Source: Gossypium raimondii (taxonomy: Eukaryota > Streptophyta > Magnoliopsida > Malvales > Malvaceae). From it: a DNA stretch of 64,000 bases. The notes beneath the pieces are model-generated. The model was not told the origin of the DNA. It did not search any database and worked only from the letters and a program-made list of their open reading frames with translations. This document shows positions 1-11,387 of the stretch, piece by piece; position 1 is the first letter of the stretch, and each line of letters starts with the position of its first letter. Made by a program: the position numbers and the translations under genes. The DNA is taken from contig NC_068567.1 of assembly GCF_025698545.1 (NCBI RefSeq), forward strand, positions 61,206,705-61,270,704, read 5' to 3'.

Positions 1-126
1 AAGCAAATTATATTCTTATTTATGGGTTGGAGAGAAGAGGTTGTGAGTAATTCTAGACATTGTGTAATAAAACAGATACAGTCAAAACATATAATAAAAT
101 TATTAAAAAAATATCTAAAAACTAAA

Positions 127-233
127 GGGTGGGTTTAGATAGGCGATGCGTTTACCTGTGATTAGTGTAAAAATAACGGTGAAAGTAAAATTAAATACTG
201 TAACGCGAGACAAAAAGTAAACTAAACGCGCCC
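127..233 (-). mobile_element. Degenerate Tourist-like MITE
   Basis: This is a shortened, inverted relative of the element at 1236-1378. It starts with GGGTGGGTTTAGAT, contains the reverse complement of the CACGCTA...GTTTTTACACTAA core, and ends near CGCGCCC. The second terminus is eroded, so no target duplication can be read. Confidence 0.55.
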
Positions 234-1235
234 AAAATCTCATGAATTTCAAAATTATATATATATACTTAATCTTATAAATGCAAATTATATTGAGCAT
301 ACATGAAATGAAATTATGGAAAAATGACATGAATTAAAAATAGCATAAAAGATAATTAATGAATGGTTTGGAAACTTTTATTACATCATTAAAATTAAAA
401 AATATAGTCAAATAATGGAATATTTTTCTACCTTTTCCAATTTCTTAAGCAATCTTTACTTTTCCCTACTTTTTGGTTTTTGCATGTGCTTTGCTAATAA
501 TTTTGGGCAATGAATAATCCTCTATTATTGTTTATTATTGTTTGATGAATTTAATATTAAATGATGGATTGCACGTCATTGTTGTTATTTGATAATTAAC
601 CTATGATCTTTGGGATATTAAATAGAGATGTTTATTTATCGAAATTTTTCGAGTTTAAATAATTTTTTTTTTTAAATCGTTAAAATAATAATATTATTAG
701 AGTTGTGTGACTCGAATCTTGTTTGATTTGGCTTGAAAAGTTTGATGTGCAACTTACTGGTTAAATAAATAAAATAGAGCCAAATTTGAGGATAGGGGGG
801 AAGGTTTGAGGGTCGAAAACCTCTTGTAATCTTGTTTTTCAATATTAGTGAATTTCTCCTCCTCTATCCATAATTTTTCCGTTAATGATTTTTCACGTAA
901 AATCTATGTGTTCTTATTTATCTTTCTTTTGCTTTGCGGTCATTCATTCTACCATTATCGGCGTATAGTATAACAAATATTGTAAAAAATATTCAAGTAA
1001 TCTCAATTTAAATTGATTTTCAAACTTCAAAACATTCTAATTACATCTCTAAACTATTATTGTTATATCAACAAAATCATTTTGCATAAAAACTAAAAAT
1101 AAAGTAAAACTAAAAAAATGAACGAATAATAAAGTTTCAGTACGAGTTTAAATCATGTCACGTAAAATTTAAAATTTAAAGACTAATTTAAAATGAAGAT
1201 CGTAATTCAGGAATGTTTGATATAATTAACTGTAA

Positions 1236-1378
1236 GGGTGGGTTTGGATGGCGATTGGTTGCAGTGCAGTGCGGTGCGTTTAGTTTACTTTTTGTCTCAC
1301 GCTATAGTATTTAATCTCACCGCCATTGCTATTTTTACACTAACCGCAAGTAAACGCACCGCCCATCCAAACCCACCC
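1236..1378 (+). mobile_element. Tourist-like (PIF/Harbinger-type) MITE, TAA target duplication
   Basis: A 143 bp element with terminal inverted repeats (GGGTGGGTTTGGATGG at the left, its complement at the right) is flanked on both sides by TAA (1233-1235 and 1379-1381). It has no coding capacity. It is more GC-rich than the surrounding DNA. A second copy lies at 15155-15304 in an AKT2 intron. A three-base TWA duplication together with short inverted termini is typical of PIF/Harbinger-derived Tourist MITEs; assignment to that superfamily is inferred. Confidence 0.75.
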
Positions 1379-2321
1379 TAAATTTTATAGTTAAATACAA
1401 TTAATGTAGTATAATGTATGGATATATATTCTTTAACCCCTCTCATTATTTGAATATTTTCTCAAAATGTAGTGTCATGGATACCCTTGTATTAGGAGTT
1501 GAATTACATTTTACTCACTCAATTAAAAAATAGGCAAATTAATCATTGTACATTAGATCAAATAGCAAACTGGTCATTCCATTAAAAACTAGTCCCTATT
1601 CAGATGTATTATGCCTTAAGTCTTACTATGTACGAACTTTGTTCAAATATGCTTCAATCATCAGTTTAATTGTGATATTGACATTATTGGCTAATGCCGA
1701 ACCCTTTACTATATCTATTATTGTAATTTCTAAAAGAATATATTTATTATTTCTTAAATAGTTTTTTTTTCATCTTAAAAAGCTATTAAAAGTTAACTCT
1801 CTTTTTTAACATTTTACTATTTTAAATTTAATAATGTGAATATTTTCTTATCCATGGATGACGTGCCAACGATGTCAACTAAAATTGAATTTAAGCACTC
1901 ATAGATGAATGGGTTCAGAGTACATGCTCACCAATTTTGTTGACCAAATTATATAAATGTAAAGAGGCACTTGGTTGTTGGGTTTATTTATTTTTCATAA
2001 AAAATTGACTTTATAAATACTAACAGGGTTAAAGAAAATTCAAATTATTGGATTTTAATATTCAAATAGTAACGTAAATCTCGATATAACTTTAAGATTG
2101 TAAAATCGATTCACAAATCGTGCTTGTTTGATGGCTTAAATGAATGTGTGTATAGACGTATTTAAAATTTTATTGTATAAAAAATTAGTAACAATCGAAT
2201 ATTTTTAATGTAATTATTGATGCATATATTTAAAATTCTTCAAAAAAAATTCACATTTTTTATCAATCGAGAATTAGCACAAATGACATTGATGTTATTA
2301 TATTAATTTGGAGGTCATAGT

Positions 2322-2560
2322 CATTGGCAAGGCTAGAAATTTTGTTTGGAAGAGGAATTAAATCGTATATTATTACTATAGTAAAAATGTAATTTTACCA
2401 TTTTAATAGTCTATATCGTTATGATTTTTTAAAGATTAAATCAAATTTTTATCATTCTGGGGGCCGAAGTGTAATTTTATCATTACTAATTTAAAATTTT
2501 ATAAATTAGTAATTTAAAATTTTAGAGTGAACCAAGACCCTTGCCACCCCTACCTCCTCC
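2322..2560 (+). repeat. Dispersed 'ggcgaaa...ggccccTGCC' repeat, copy 1
   Basis: This is an AT-rich repeat of about 240 bp that begins near GGCTAGAAATTTTG and ends near CCTTGCCACCCCTA. Related copies are at about 6484-6702 (reverse), 21230-21488, 34970-35112, 44950-45140 and 45955-46196. It is non-coding, and the kind of element is not determined. Confidence 0.6.
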
Positions 2561-2722
2561 ATTGGTTATAGCTTCGAGCATGCTTAAGCATCTAATATCT
2601 TTCAATTTACGTGCTGTTTAAGAATTGTACAAAGAGTGAACAATTTTTTAAATTTCAGTGGATCATTTTCAGAACTATTTTGATTAACTTGCGATATATT
2701 TTGGATATTAATTTAATTTCAA

Positions 2723-3013
2723 GTAAAAGTATCATGGATGCCTTTGTACTAAGAGTCAAATTATATTTTGTCCCGTTTACTTAAAAAAATGAGCAAATTA
2801 GTCTTTTCACATTAAATCAAAGAGCAAACTAGTTTCAATTACGATTTTCATTCATTTCTACAGCTAAAAATTGGCGCGGCTGACGTAATAATCAAATAAT
2901 TACACTTAGCGTGTCACGTATACCTCATATCAACATACAACGATCAATTTTTCATAACAGAATAACTAGTTTACTCTTTGATCTAATTCGCTCAATTTTA
3001 ATCATACTTTTAC
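2723..3013. mobile_element. GTAAAAGTA foldback MITE, copy M1
   Basis: The left end GTAAAAGTATCATGGATGCC and the right end with ATACTTTTAC are inverted with respect to each other, and the inner arms pair over about 100 bases (GCAAATTAGTC...; ...GAATTAACGATC-like arm). This is the same family as the copies in the AKT2, At1g60990-like, kinase and PPR introns. The flanks are too eroded for a clear target duplication. Confidence 0.7.
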
Positions 3014-3339
3014 TTTTGAATTCAATTCATAATATTTGATTTTGATCATAATTAATTCGAATATATATATTTGTAATATAAATTACTAATTATAAAATTT
3101 TTAATAAAAATAAATTATTTGCTTCTCATTATCGATGGGTTACAGCTAGGTTGAGAATTTAATACGTAACTAATTATGTCAAAATTAAACCAATTTCAAG
3201 CATTAATTCCAATCACTTAAAATCGTAATCAGAAAATAACTTATATAGCAATCCCATTAATTACGTGTTTAATATTTTATTTATAATAAAATCAAAATTA
3301 TCATAATTTTATTAAATTAAATAAAGAAAGCCAGAATCT

Positions 3340-3910
3340 CAGAAAAGACCCTACGGCCGCATTTAATTTTTCCATTTAGTAAAACGCCGAAAGGTGGGGG
3401 ACGGAAAAGGACATAAACTTAAATGAAAGGGATACTTTCGTAATTTCCTTGGTTCCGTCATTTAAACAATTTTGAATTTAGTCTCAAGCCAAGCCACCGA
3501 AAACGAGCGGCTGGCGACGCTTCATGATGACGCAACGCGTCTCCTCGTTTAAAGCCACCACGTCAACCGAACATGCACTTTTTTTCCAAATCTCACTCTC
3601 GCGAGTACGTTAATCGAATTCAACTCCCTCCGCCTTTCACTCACCTGTCCGTCGAGTACGTCAAAGCAACCCCTACAAGGGAAAAAGAAAGCGTGACGTG
3701 TCGCCTAGTTTACGCCGAGATATTGGCTGGAGCAGCCGGAAGGTGGGATCCACAAATTATTATTTGGTTTCCTTCTTCCAGAGAAGCATAGCCAGAGACG
3801 TTTACATCCGGGCTTTGTGCTTAGGTGGCTGGCTGTCATAGAAAACACGTGTGGAGTACGCACGTGTCAAGGAGATAATGCAGCCGGATGTTCTCAACCT
3901 TATAAACAAG
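3340..3910 (+). promoter_or_regulatory. Orphan promoter-like island with G-box/ABRE motifs and TATA box
   Basis: This island is richer in GC than the sequence on either side. It carries a dense set of ACGT-core motifs (CCACGTCAAC near 3560, GTGACGTGTC near 3693, ACACGTGT at 3845-3852, GCACGTGTC at 3860-3868), followed by TATAAA at 3901-3906. This order (G-boxes, then TATA about 35 bases on) is that of a plant core promoter reading rightward. Beyond it the sequence drops straight into AT-rich repeat with no open frame or splice-compatible exon. It may be the remains of a gene whose body was lost, or a promoter for a non-coding RNA. The small open frame at 3573-3791 lies upstream of the TATA box and is not convincing as a gene. 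Confidence 0.45.
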
Positions 3911-4189
3911 TGCCATATAAGTCAATTTTCGGTTTAATTGGTTTGATATAATTAATTATTTGAATAAAATTAATTTGAAAATAAATTATGATTCGAAATG
4001 TTTTTGAGTTAAATAGAATTATGTTGAGTAGAGTGAATATTAAGTATGCATTATATAAAAATTTTAAATGTAAATAATTTAATATATTTTCGATTGAGCG
4101 TTAATTCAATTCTCGATTTAAAAATTTGGGATGTGGGTGAGAATTGAAATTGTATAAAATATTAAGGTCAATTATATCTAAATTTGTTA

Positions 4190-4640
4190 AACTATTAGTA
4201 AATTTACATTTTGGTCACTCAATTTAAAAAATTTACAAAATAGTCAATAAACTATCCGAAAGTTTTCATTTAAGTTATTAGGCTGTTAAAACTGATGTTG
4301 TATGGTCTTCTCTGTTCGCATTGCCTGTACCAATTGAAAGCTCTCATTTCCTTCTTTTTTATAGTTAAGTTTTTTTTTCATGAAACAATTTTGAATGTCA
4401 CGAATTTGTGAATCAAAATCCAAACAATTTTTTCTCCAATCTTTGACACTGACCGTTAAATCGACTTGGATCGAAGGTATGTTCTTCTATTCGTCGATAG
4501 GTACTGATTCACTTTACCAATCGTCAAATCATCGTTTTGAGCTTGCTAGTTGGACTTCAAAAAAAAAAAAAGCAATGACCATTTTGTAACTTTTTAAAGT
4601 TGAGGGACCAAAATGTAAACTTACTGATAGTTTGGTGATA
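4190..4640. mobile_element. Foldback MITE (AAACTATTAGTAA type), copy 1
   Basis: The left arm AAACTATTAGTAAATTTACA is answered by an inverted right arm near 4610-4640, and the arms pair through the 'TTTTGGTCAC'/'GGGACCAAAA' block. The interior closely resembles that of the element at about 56750-57283. No coding capacity was seen. Confidence 0.6.
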
Positions 4641-4669
4641 CCCTCAATATATATTATTTACAGGGATAA

Positions 4670-5150
4670 TGACATATTTGATTGTCAAACTTTACAAAAA
4701 AATAATTTTAGCCCTCTATTTTATTTTTAACCTCTTTTAGCCCTTAAACTCACGTTGTTTGTCAATTTACCCGAAAATAGATGAGAAAGTTAACGTTTGG
4801 TAACTTTGTTGACTTGACATGCACATGAATTGGCCATGTGGATACCACGTGGCAATTCACATGAATACCAAGTCAATAATTATTTTTAAAATTTAAAAAA
4901 TACTTTTTATACTCCTTTTTAACTCTTTTAATAAGTTTTTATATATATTTTTTTGAATTCAAAAAATTAATTAATTGTTTACATGGCATCCATGTCAGCA
5001 AAGTTGTCAAACGTTAACTTTTCCGTCTACTTTAAGGTGCTTTGACAAAAAACGTAAGTTTAAGAATTAAAAAATATCAAAAATAAAATAAAAAAACTAA
5101 AATGAAATTTTTAAAAGTTAGAAGGTCAAATAAATCATTATACCTTTATA
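4670..5150. repeat. Imperfect foldback repeat
   Basis: The left segment (TTGTCAAACTTTACAAAAAA...) and the right segment (...AAGTTAGAAGGTCAAATAAA) are imperfectly inverted around a central block with repeated GTCAACAAAGTT-like words. It is probably another non-autonomous element. No target duplication is legible. Confidence 0.4.
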
Positions 5151-6483
5151 ATATATACACATTCAACCCATGTTTTTTTGTTTGTTAATTGACATAATTA
5201 TCAATTTTAATTGGTCAATTAAGTCGGCTATTTAATAATTGCTGATTCTTTTATTGAATCAATTACTAAAGTATTTATATTTATATTTAATTGTGTTTAT
5301 TAAATTAATAAGCAAAATAAAATATCAACTCTGAGATCGGCCATCAATGATGACCGAATGATAGGAAAAATGAAGATGATATCGTCGATATGTCAGGAAG
5401 CATCGGTAAATACGATATATTTTATCTATTTTCATATTTAAATTTTAATTTATCTCATTTTACTAACTATTTAATTTTTTCTATTATTTATATAAAAAAT
5501 GGGAAATCTTCTTTTAAAATGAACTGAGTCAACTACTTTGGGTTTGGGTTGAGTGAGAAATTATATTAAGTTATTTATCTTCTTTTATGGGATTTTGAAT
5601 TTTGATCAAATTAGGTATATTTCACCATTAGACATGACACCTAAATCTTGAAAAAAAATTCAACATAAAAACCTGGTTATTTTTTTCAAAATTTATAAGA
5701 AAAACAAAGAAAATGTAAACATCAAAGCTTATAATATTCTAATGTTGAATGAATAATTGAAGCACAAATAGCATAAATCATCAAAACCCTTATGATACAT
5801 GTGATCTATCTACCGCATAAATATTATCATACTATATTGTCTTTTATCGTAAACTCGAATAACTTAAGAGATTGTAAGTTCAAAAAACAGGAGTGTATTG
5901 TAGAAGGTTTAAGAAAGCAAATCATACGTAATTATATTTTGTCGAATTTGAAGTTAAAGCCTTTATAGACGAATCATGAATTAGCTAATCTCTCTCTCTT
6001 CAATAATACATTTAAATTTATTAAAATAGTTATGCTTACACCTTGCAAGCTTACCTCGTCTCCCTCCAGTCTTATTGTTAATGTCATTGGTTGAAAGGGA
6101 TCATCTCACGAGCCAAAGACACTTGTGAACCCAAAACCTTATAAATTCGTACTTCATGGGTCAATATACACACACTTTAAAAGAGATCATTTCATGAGCT
6201 AACGACACCTACAAACCAAGACTTTACAAACCTGTACCATTGAGGCCACGCCCCGAACTTGGATAGAGTATATCCCACCAACATATGGCGACAAGGCACT
6301 GGATCAAGTCACACACACCCTCTCCTGTTTTTCCTCATTTCTAGTAACTCACATTCAATTGTCCTAACATTCTTATGCTCTATGCTCTCTAAATGAACCG
6401 TCATAACTTTTTCATAGCAATAAAAATCCTATTGTTTTTTTAGAGAGAGAATGCAAGTCAGATATCTAATCAACAAATAAATG

Positions 6484-6702
6484 GAAAAAATTATATCTAG
6501 GCCTCTTTATAATTTATAAAATTTTAAATTAGTAATGGTAAAATTACACTTTGACCCCCATAAAATGATAAAAACTTGATTTGATCATTTAAAAATTATA
6601 AAAATATAGACTATTAAAATAATAAAATTGTATTTTTATTATCGTGAAAATATAAAATTTAATTTTGGCCCTCCAAAATGTTTTCTAGTTTCGCCCTTGA
6701 AG
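6484..6702 (-). repeat. Dispersed 'ggcgaaa' repeat, copy 2 (reverse)
   Basis: This is a reverse-orientation relative of the repeat at 2322-2560. It ends with CTAGTTTCGCCCTTG and contains the inverted form of the internal TAATTTAAAATTTTATAAATT block. Non-coding. Confidence 0.55.
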
Positions 6703-7070
6703 GGGACAAACTTTTTTATTTGACGTTAATTATATTCATTTCAACTTTAACCAATGCTCAAAACAAATGTCAGTCTAATGGAATAAGCTTAATCATCGAT
6801 TATCATACCCACAAATAGACATGATCATGTGCCGAACCACTTGGCTCGTCCGAAAAATGAAAAGGTTTGGACAAAAATATAGACTTAAAAAATGAACTTA
6901 ACAAAAAAAATTGATCAAATTAATTGGGTCCGAAAATTTCCTATATATAAAAAGATTGATCAAATTAATTGGGCTTAGGCTTTACCAAACCCACTTGACA
7001 ATCTCTGCTTCTAAATGGGTTTTATCTTTTTGCATCTTTTCTCGCACCCAAACCGGAACAGGACTTAATA

Positions 7071-7104
7071 ATGGTAACCGATAACTGAACTCCCCGGTTA
7101 CCAT
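7071..7104. promoter_or_regulatory. 10-base perfect inverted repeat upstream of SHMT
   Basis: ATGGTAACCG (7071-7080) and CGGTTACCAT (7095-7104) are exact reverse complements separated by 14 bases, about 330 bases before the SHMT start codon. This could be a dimeric transcription-factor site or a hairpin. Function is not known. Confidence 0.4.
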
Positions 7105-7434
7105 CTTCGTTTAACCCATTGTCAACATGTCTAGGTTCACCCCCGCTTTCACTTGGAATTTACCGGTCCCCGTCGACACCACCCTCTTACACAGTCACAC
7201 CTATCCCCATACTCCTTTGTCCCGAACCTGAACCCTTGGTTCCCTACATTTTACCAATTTGAATATTGGTTTAGAGATTAGGTTTTTTATTTTTATTTTT
7301 TTTTAATTTTTTGGGTTACGCATAGAATCTCAGATTCTTTTTACATGGATTTCAATTCCAATTACTGTTCATGTTTTTATTGATTCAATCAATCAATCCA
7401 AATTTTTTATTATATATTTTGTGATTAGAGTTTC

Positions 7435-10400
7435 ATGGACTTGTCGTCTCAATCGACTGACACGTCATCGACCCTAACTTTAGGGCTAGTATCTCCATCG
7501 CCGTCGTCTTCTCACCGTAACTCGATCGCCGATGATTCTGTTACCTTGCAGCTGGGAACGAGGGACCCTACCCGAAGCCCTTTCCGACCGGTTCCTCTCC
7601 AACTCCTCGAACCGCATCAGAACGGGAACACGATTGAAAGGGAGCGTTGCGATGATAATGATGATGGGAGTAGGGAAATCGAAGAGTTTCGTATTTTAGG
7701 GCATCCCATGTGTCTTAAGAGGCGGAGAGATAGTTCTTCTTTGTCGTCGCCGTCGCCGACGAAGCGGATGACGGTGGAAACGGATCTCGAGAAGAGAAAA
7801 GCGGCCGTGAAATCGTGGGGTAGCCAGCCGATCCACGTGGCTGATCCTGATGTGTTCGACATGATGGAACAGGAGAAGAAGAGGCAGTTCATGGGCATTG
7901 AGTTAATAGCTTCGGAAAACTTCGTGTGCCGTGCTGTGATGGAAGCCCTCGGAAGCCATTTAACCAACAAATACTCCGAAGGGATGCCCAGAGCAAGGTA
8001 TTACGGCGGGAATCAGTACATAGATGAAATCGAAACCCTGTGTTGGAAACGTGCATTGGAAGCTTTCGGGCTTGATGCCGAGAACTGGGGAGTCAATGTG
8101 CAGCCTTATTCGTGTACATCAGCGAATTTCGCGGTTTTTACTGGGTTGCTATTGCCCGGTGATAGGATCATGGGATTAGATACACCGTCTGGAGGGAATA
8201 CTAGTCATGGATATTATACCCCAAATGGGAGGAAAGTTTCTGGGGCATCTATATTCTTTGAGAGTTTGTCTTATAAAGTGAATCCTCAAACTGGGTACAT
8301 TGATTATGAGAAGTTGGAGGAAAGGGCACTTGATTTCAGGCCAAAGATATTAATTTGTGGTGGGAGTTCATATCCTAGGGAATGGGATTATGCAAGGTTT
8401 AGACAGATTGCGGATAAGTGTGGTGCTGTTTTGCTTTGTGATATGGCTCAGATAAGTGGACTAATTGCTGCTAAGGTGTGATACTGTGAATTACTACTAT
8501 TTAATAGGTGCTTTGCTTTATGTGCTCAGCTTTATGCCCGATGTTGGAGTTCAATTACATTGCTTGGTTTTTGTTCTATGCTGGACCAACGCTATATCCT
8601 GTTATTGACTATTTCATTTTACTGTTTTGGCTTAAAATTTGTTAGCAAATCTACTTGCTTTGCTGTCGTAATCTGGAATCTTTTAAGGCTAGTGTTTTAG
8701 CAGACTTTATGTGCTGTTGACTGCTTAACATAAAAGTTGGTATCTAAGGCAACTAATATTAACCTAAGCAACTTCAAACTAGAGCTGCAGACTACCTTTT
8801 GGGACTTGAAATACCGTTTCTGGTGCTGGTAATATAGAAGTTTGGAGATGGAGATATAGTTTCTACGGTGCTTGATGCTAATGCACTCATTGAGTTGTTT
8901 TAGTTTAGTCATTGCCCATTGGAAGTATGTTTGAAATTGAAAATCTTAACATTTTTTTGGACATGCATATTGATTTATCTTTCATTGGGTTTGGTATCGA
9001 TAATGCAGAAGTTTATAGATGGAGATTGGGTTTCTAGTATTCTTGATGCAAATGTGCTAATGAGTTCTTTTAGGTTAGTCATTGTTAGTATGTTAGAAAT
9101 GGGAAATAATGAATAACATCATTACTGGAAAATGAGTTTCATTTTCTTCTTATCATGTTATTGATTTTTTTAATAGTTCTAAGCTGCTGTAGCTTTTATA
9201 GGGAATTAATCCCAATACTATGGTACTTGATAATTTTACAGGAAGCTGCCAATCCTTTTGAATACTGTGACATTGTCACCTCTACCACCCATAAAAGCCT
9301 CCGAGGTCCCAGAGGAGGCATAATTTTCTATAGAAAGGGTAAAAAGCCAAAGAAGGGTGGCATGCTACTAAGCCAAGGAGATTGCAATGAGCAATATGAT
9401 TTCGAGGAAAAGATAAACTTTGCTGTTTTCCCATCTTTGCAAGGCGGACCACATAATAATCATATTGCTGCGCTTGCCATAGCATTGAAGCAAGTGGCTA
9501 CACCAGAGTATAAGACCTATATGCAACAAGTGAAGAAAAATGCTCAGGCATTGGCATCTTCATTGTTAAGAAGAAAATGCAAGCTAATTACAGGAGGCAC
9601 AGACAACCATTTGTTACTCTGGGATCTAAGACATTTTGGGTTGACAGGTAAAGTGCTTCATTGACAATCTTCTTTGCATTCAAATAATTGTTTTGTATGA
9701 TATGAAGTTGAACCTCCATGTCCTTATATATATTGTTTATTGCTAATGTCGACCATCTTGGCTTCATAATTGAGATCCAGGAAGTGATTATTTATTGTGT
9801 TTCTGATAATCCGTGCTTGTGGTAGATGTTTCAATGGACTGTAAGAGTTTACAAACTCTTATGGCTAAAAAAGATTACTAACTATGGGATGGGTTAATCA
9901 TTCTGATTCCCTCTTTTTGCCTTCCCCTTTATTTTATGGATTCCTTTTTATCGAGGGGATAGAGGGGTTTATTGTTCTGTCTAGTGACTCGAAGTACAAA
10001 AGGTCTGATTTGACTTCAGTCAGAGAATGTATCTATCACCTCTCCATAAATCTTTTATATATTTACATACATACATTTAGGACTCTTCTATGGTTTCATT
10101 GCTTCTTGTGATTGGGTAATGGTTTAAATGCCAAAATTGTTGAAAATTTGAAGTTAAGTCTTCGCTCTGCTTATGTCTCTGTTACACATATGGAACTTGC
10201 ACACCTTCGTTTGTTTCTTTTATCTCTTGGCAACATGTCATGTAGTAAGTTCTGTGTTACTTGCAAGAGATAATACTACGTATCCCTACTCTCTTTCATG
10301 TCAGAGCACGTCTAATCTTCCAACTTTTCTTTTTGTAGGTAAAATTTACGAGAAGGTGTGTGAGATGTGCCACATTACTGTCAACAAAATTGCTATTTTT

Positions 10401-10763
10401 GGCGAGAATGGTGTCATTACTCCTGGAGGAGTAAGGATTGGTGAGTGCAGATCTCATTCAATTAAAATTGCAGTTCCTTACCCTTTATAGAGGAGGTTTA
10501 GGTTAATGGTATGATGACTTTTCATGTTTATTTCTGGAGGTACTCCTGCTATGACATCAAGAGGTTGTCTAGAGTGTGATTTTGACACAATCGCAAGCTT
10601 TCTTCTCAGAGCTGCACATATCACTAGTATAATGCAGCGTGATCATGGGAAGCTGCCGAAGGCCTCTGTGAAGAGTCTCCAAGAACATAAGGATATTTTG
10701 GAGCTCCGAATGCAAGTGGAGACTTTTGCATCTCAATTTGCAATGCCAGGTTTTGACATTTGA
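7435..10763 (+). CDS. SHM6/7: Serine hydroxymethyltransferase, plant SHM6/SHM7 type
   Basis: Exons 7435-8475, 9242-9647, 10339-10440 and 10540-10763 join in frame to 590 residues and a TGA stop. The family interconverts serine and glycine using PLP and tetrahydrofolate. The long N-terminal extension (about 125 residues) and sequence resemble Arabidopsis SHM6 and SHM7; SHM7 is reported as nuclear. The extension holds an LTLGL motif (14-18) and basic clusters KRRR (95-98) and TKRM (about 110), consistent with nuclear import. The PLP-binding lysine is Lys365 in the [12 protein letters not shown] motif, Asp336 is kept, and the substrate-carboxylate Arg lies in GGVRIGTPAM. Oddities: the catalytic Glu position is Gln194 (YYGGNQ), the usual ring-stacking His is Asn255 (SGGNTSHG), and the usual MAHISG His is Gln339. 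The start is the first ATG, and no upstream in-frame ATG gives a better fit. The gene is tail-to-tail with AKT2. Confidence 0.93.
8836..9084 (+). repeat. Diverged direct repeat in SHMT intron 1
   Basis: 8836-8914 and 9007-9084 are related at roughly 75-80% by eye (AGAAGTTT...GATGGAGAT...CTTGATGC...TTAGTCATTG) with an offset of 171 bases. It appears to be an old tandem duplication inside the intron. Confidence 0.55.
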
Positions 10764-11387
10764 CTGAATTGTGAAGGTGCCTACATACCGGAAGTTCCAA
10801 CGACTCTGCAGAGGAATTGTGGGGTAAGCTGAGGTTATTTTCCTGTAACCAACCCACATCATCATGTCTTTCTATAACAGTGATTGAATTCCCGAAAATA
10901 TTGCAACAATTTTGACGGTGAAGGTGCTGGTTCTTTTTTTGAACATATATGTTCTCATTGTTGCTAGTCTTCTAGTTGTGTTTGCAGATTGTTTACAAAT
11001 AATATTGAAGCCCAGAATTTTGTTCTGTTGTCATCAGTTTCATTTGTTATAGTGGATCCAGTGTAAGATCAACAATTCGTTGATCTTGTCTTTTATGTAG
11101 TTGACTTGATTTATAAAGGATATCGTGTTAATATTCTTTGCACTAATTAAAGATCATTGTTTCCATAATGAAGTTTGATAATTTTCTGATCAAGCTATTT
11201 GAAGGTTATGTTCTTAATTTCTAACTAGGGAAGAAAAACATTTCCCAAATTATCTGACAACTGTATTTTACAATTGTGTAAAGATTGTGCTTTCCTTCTG
11301 GGAATATGCACATTACTGAAAGAGCATAATCTGTTAATTGAACTTCTAAGTTTTAACTCGCTCTTATTACATATGGTTTTATATTTG
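10764..11387. other. Intergenic spacer between convergent SHMT and AKT2
   Basis: These 624 bases lie between the two stop codons and must hold both 3' UTRs and polyadenylation regions. AT-rich words such as AATAATATTG (near 11000) and TTTATAAAGG (near 11112) occur, but no specific poly(A) site can be assigned. I see no other gene. Confidence 0.6.

Larger units (their letters stand above)
1..3339. other. AT-rich intergenic DNA with decayed repeats
   Basis: I see no gene here. The stretch contains a degenerate Tourist-like MITE (about 127-233), a well preserved one (1236-1378), a lone left arm of the GTAAAAGTA foldback family (about 1470-1590), one decayed copy of a dispersed 'ggcgaaa' repeat (about 2322-2560) and a complete GTAAAAGTA foldback element (2723-3013). 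The remaining sequence is low-complexity AT-rich DNA. The open frames in it are short and have no recognisable protein. Confidence 0.7.
3911..7434. other. Intergenic repeats upstream of the SHMT gene
   Basis: No gene is visible. The stretch holds foldback elements at about 4190-4640 and 4670-5150, a reverse copy of the dispersed repeat at about 6484-6702, and AT-rich filler. The last 400 bases form the SHMT promoter and leader region, including a perfect 10-base inverted repeat at 7071-7080 and 7095-7104. Confidence 0.65.

Noticed and set aside
3573..3791. 72-codon open frame in the GC-richer island
   Set aside because: It lies upstream of the TATA box, has no recognised domain, and its openness is explained by the local base composition. 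Treated as promoter sequence.
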